Assembly (NCBI GenBank): GCA_021299615.1
Contig: JAJTHC010000236.1
Location: 1-5,589, forward strand
Length of the DNA: 5,589 nt
Direction of reading: 5' to 3'
From: Vampirovibrionales bacterium
Lineage (GTDB): Bacteria > Cyanobacteriota > Vampirovibrionia > Vampirovibrionales > JAJTHC01
Shown: one piece after another, positions 4,521 through 5,589 of the stretch
Numbering within the stretch: position 1 is the first letter of the stretch
Layout of the letters: each line of letters starts with the position of its first letter
Translations under genes and position numbers: made by a program
Notes under the pieces: model-generated
Databases searched by the model: none
What the model saw: only the letters and a program-made list of their open reading frames with translations
What the model was told of the DNA's origin: nothing

Positions 4521-4561
4521 AAGGAGGGCTTCAAACTAAAAAGCCCTCCTTTTTTGGAGGG
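4521..4561 (+). terminator. intrinsic terminator with an alternative hairpin
   Basis: AAGGAGGGCTT (4521-4531) and AAGCCCTCCTT (4541-4551) form a perfect 11-bp stem with a 9-base loop, followed by T through 4555. The central CCCTCC (4544-4549) can instead pair with GGAGGG (4556-4561) across TTTTTT. No plus-strand gene ends just upstream, so the transcript it would stop is not evident. It may instead block antisense reading into the HEXXH gene's 5' end. Confidence 0.7.
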
Positions 4562-4573
4562 AGGAGGGGGAGT

Positions 4574-4677
4574 TTTCTGACACACGAAACCCCTTTTTCT
4601 GACACACAGAACCCTCGTTTCTGACACACGAAACCCCTTTTTCTGACACACAGAACCCTCGTTTCTGACACATGAAA
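4574..4677. repeat. tandem repeat, 22-base unit in an alternating 44-base pattern
   Basis: Four full 22-base units at 4574, 4596, 4618 and 4640 and a partial fifth at 4662 all begin TTTCTGACACA. Units 1 and 3 are identical (continuing CGAAACCCCTT), and units 2 and 4 are identical (continuing CAGAACCCTCG), so the higher-order period is 44. Each unit can form a small GTTTC/GAAAC-type hairpin. Translation in any frame gives only a periodic string of C, V, R, K and S residues. Confidence 0.9.
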
Positions 4678-4689
4678 GTCGAAGAAAAC

Positions 4690-4812
4690 GTCATGTTGAG
4701 TACAACGAAACATCTCCCAAAATGAAAACCGCAAGGGCTATGAAGATCCTTCACATGCGTTCAGGATGACGATTTATACGTTTTTCAAGGAGCCACTCTT
4801 CTTCAGTATGAC
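4690..4812. repeat. decayed dispersed inverted repeat (GTCATnnTGA type)
   Basis: GTCATGTTGAGTACAACGAAA starts at 4690 on the plus strand, and GTCATCCTGAACGCATGTGA starts at 4770 on the minus strand, so the pair points inward. A third, weaker minus-strand copy, GTCATACTGAAGAAG, starts at 4812. These match the style of the widespread bacterial intergenic repeat with a GTCATYCTGAGCGNAGCGAAG-like consensus. They hold no gene. Confidence 0.6.
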
Positions 4813-5060
4813 AAGCTTTTGAGATCTTTCATAGTGCTTAAAATGAACGATCTTAATATTCTGTTAAGCTTTGTAACAAGCTAACAATTTTCTCCATTCT
4901 AAAGACTTTATTAAAGTGAAGAGACTCACAACCCCGAACCTCTTCAAAACCCCACACCCCAGTATTTCCTTCTCCTTCACTTCCTTCCCACCCACCTTAA
5001 TTTACGAACCTATCGTTCCCCTTTTCTTATTTTTCCAGTTCAGATTCCACCACCAGCTTT
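4813..5060. other. gene-free stretch turning C/T-rich and G-poor
   Basis: No ORF with a credible ribosome site is seen. A 13-base palindrome ACTTTA-T-TAAAGT lies at 4905-4917. A weak promoter pair TTGTAA (4871-4876) and CATTCT (4895-4900) with an 18-base spacer is possible. From about 4921 the plus strand becomes almost free of G and contains runs such as CTCCTTCA (4972-4979), complementary to SD sequences. It may be the 5' part of the RNA proposed at 5061-5326. Confidence 0.5.
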
Positions 5061-5326
5061 ATGTAAACACTTCACTCTAGGCACGCCACCTATCTATCTT
5101 TGTGTTTACATTTGTACAGACCTTCCCACAGCGAAGGATCTGTACCCTCGTTTAAAATCAAGCTTACGATGACTTTAAACGAATCGGACGCTTGATCATA
5201 CCTAAACCGCTAACCCACCTTTAAACACCACGAAGCATTTGCTTCACCCCATGTTTCAGATTTTACCTCTCCCTCTCCTCTATATGCCTATGTCCCCCTG
5301 TAATGAGCTTTCATTACAGGCTTTTT
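5061..5326 (+). ncRNA. candidate structured non-coding RNA, G-poor, ending in an intrinsic terminator
   Basis: Four helices follow each other with almost no gap. They are ATGTAAACAC/GTGTTTACAT (5061-5070/5102-5111), GTACAGACCTTC/GAAGG-A-TCTGTAC (5114-5125/5133-5145), TCGTTTAAA/TTTAAACGA (5148-5156/5174-5182) and GAAGC-ATTT-GCTTC (5232-5245). ATCAAGC (5157-5163), in the loop of the third helix, is complementary to GCTTGAT (5190-5196), giving a possible pseudoknot. A strong terminator closes the region. By hand count 4921-5280 has about 37 G and 124 C in 360 bases, and most of the few G fall in stems. I recognise no known family (no tmRNA, RNase P, SRP or 6S hallmark on either strand). The 5' end is unknown and may lie as far up as about 4900. 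Confidence 0.45.
5297..5326 (+). terminator. intrinsic terminator
   Basis: CCTGTAATGA (5297-5306), loop GCTT and TCATTACAGG (5311-5320) form a perfect 10-bp stem followed by CTTTTTA. The minus strand has no T-run after the hairpin, so it acts on plus-strand transcripts. No protein gene lies upstream on that strand for at least 1 kb, which is the main argument for a non-coding transcript here. Confidence 0.85.
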
Positions 5327-5352
5327 ATTGGAAGATTTCTGAATCCGCCTGA

Positions 5353-5460
5353 TATAGCCAAGTTTAGAGTTTTCTGTACTTATACCATTTAAACGATTGA
5401 AAAGCGTATAGGTGGATTCTAGGAGCTTAGACTCGCAGATGTGTGAGGTGTATAGCTGAA
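5353..5460. repeat. degenerate partial copy of the structured repeat
   Basis: TATAGC followed by a 21-base segment ending in TTTAGAGTTTTCTGTAC (5353-5379) recurs at 5451-5477 with 3 mismatches in 27. CTAGGAGCTTAGA (5419-5431) matches CTAGGAGCCTAGA of copy B (5489-5501) at 12 of 13 bases. TGTGAGG and a TGTATAG-like stretch follow, as in the intact copies. The right half is missing, so this looks like an old, truncated copy in direct orientation just before copy B. Confidence 0.5.
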
Positions 5461-5467
5461 TTTAGAG

Positions 5468-5583
5468 TTTTCTGTACAGTAGGCTAGACTAGGAGCCTAG
5501 ATTATTTTGTGAGGGCGTGTAGACAGACCTACATAACAGAACAAAATAATCGTAGCGACAACGTATAGACACTGTACAGAAAA
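5468..5583. repeat. structured repeat element, copy B
   Basis: Outer arms TTTTCTGTACAGT (5468-5480) and ACTGTACAGAAAA (5571-5583) pair perfectly. Inside are the hairpin AGGCT/AGCCT (5481-5485/5494-5498), the arm ATTATTTTGT/ACAAAATAAT (5501-5510/5541-5550) with end hairpin GTGTAG/CTACAT (5517-5522/5529-5534), and the unpaired CGTAGCGACAACGTATAGAC (5551-5570). The 104-base core (5474-5577) has the same length as in copy A and differs at 9 positions by hand count. Copy B lacks the long outer AT-rich terminal repeat of copy A. The window ends 6 bases beyond it. Confidence 0.85.
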
Positions 5584-5589
5584 TTATCA

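Noticed and set aside
4574..4677. CRISPR array
   Set aside because: Units are directly adjacent with no unique spacers, and no cas gene is present.
4427..4754. Three minus-strand ORFs with repeated CVRK/VSE segments
   Set aside because: The periodic peptide is just translation of the 22-base tandem repeat in three frames.
4880..5000. Small minus-strand ORF starting at a GTG after AAGGAGAAGG
   Set aside because: Spacing between SD-like sequence and GTG is too long, and the purine-rich strand creates SD-like motifs by chance.
4813..5330. tmRNA, RNase P RNA, SRP RNA or 6S RNA on either strand
   Set aside because: None of the conserved core sequences of these RNAs (for instance a tRNA-like T-arm or the SRP GGAAG loop context) could be found.

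Overview
The window reads as chromosome of a flagellated, Gram-negative-type (diderm) bacterium of moderate GC. The evidence is a FlgC rod protein, an ExbB/ExbD proton-channel operon that implies an outer membrane, strong Shine-Dalgarno (SD) sites and a tRNA with encoded CCA. The phylum cannot be fixed from this stretch. A lineage such as Vampirovibrionia is a guess from the look of the proteins, not a demonstrated assignment.

Layout. Positions 1-432 hold the 3' end of flgC (+). Positions 538-2080 hold an exbB-exbD-exbD operon (+), with the two exbD genes overlapping by 14 bases. A tRNA-Val(TAC) lies at 2154-2229; its CCA end runs into a perfect 36-base palindrome. Next comes structured repeat copy A (2280-2429), then a minus-strand gene of unknown function (2440-3150). 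Positions 3279-3531 contain a very small hydrophobic ORF with an unusually strong SD and its own terminator. It is faced by an antisense promoter and an antisense terminator, an arrangement matching a type I toxin-antitoxin locus. A minus-strand exported HEXXH protein follows (3537-4472). The last 1.1 kb (4473-5589) has no convincing protein gene. It holds an intrinsic terminator, a 22/44-base tandem repeat, a decayed dispersed inverted repeat, a very G-poor stretch with contiguous hairpins and a possible pseudoknot ending in a strong intrinsic terminator (candidate structured non-coding RNA), and repeat copy B plus a degenerate relative.

How it works together. ExbB and the two ExbD paralogues would form an inner-membrane proton-driven motor for outer-membrane energisation; no TonB is present here. 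The rest looks like an accessory, RNA-rich region. The three observations most worth checking are: (1) the putative type I toxin-antitoxin locus; (2) the roughly 104-base repeat core, whose two copies differ almost only in predicted loops; (3) the G-poor structured transcript candidate. All foldings and counts were made by eye; no program or database was used.
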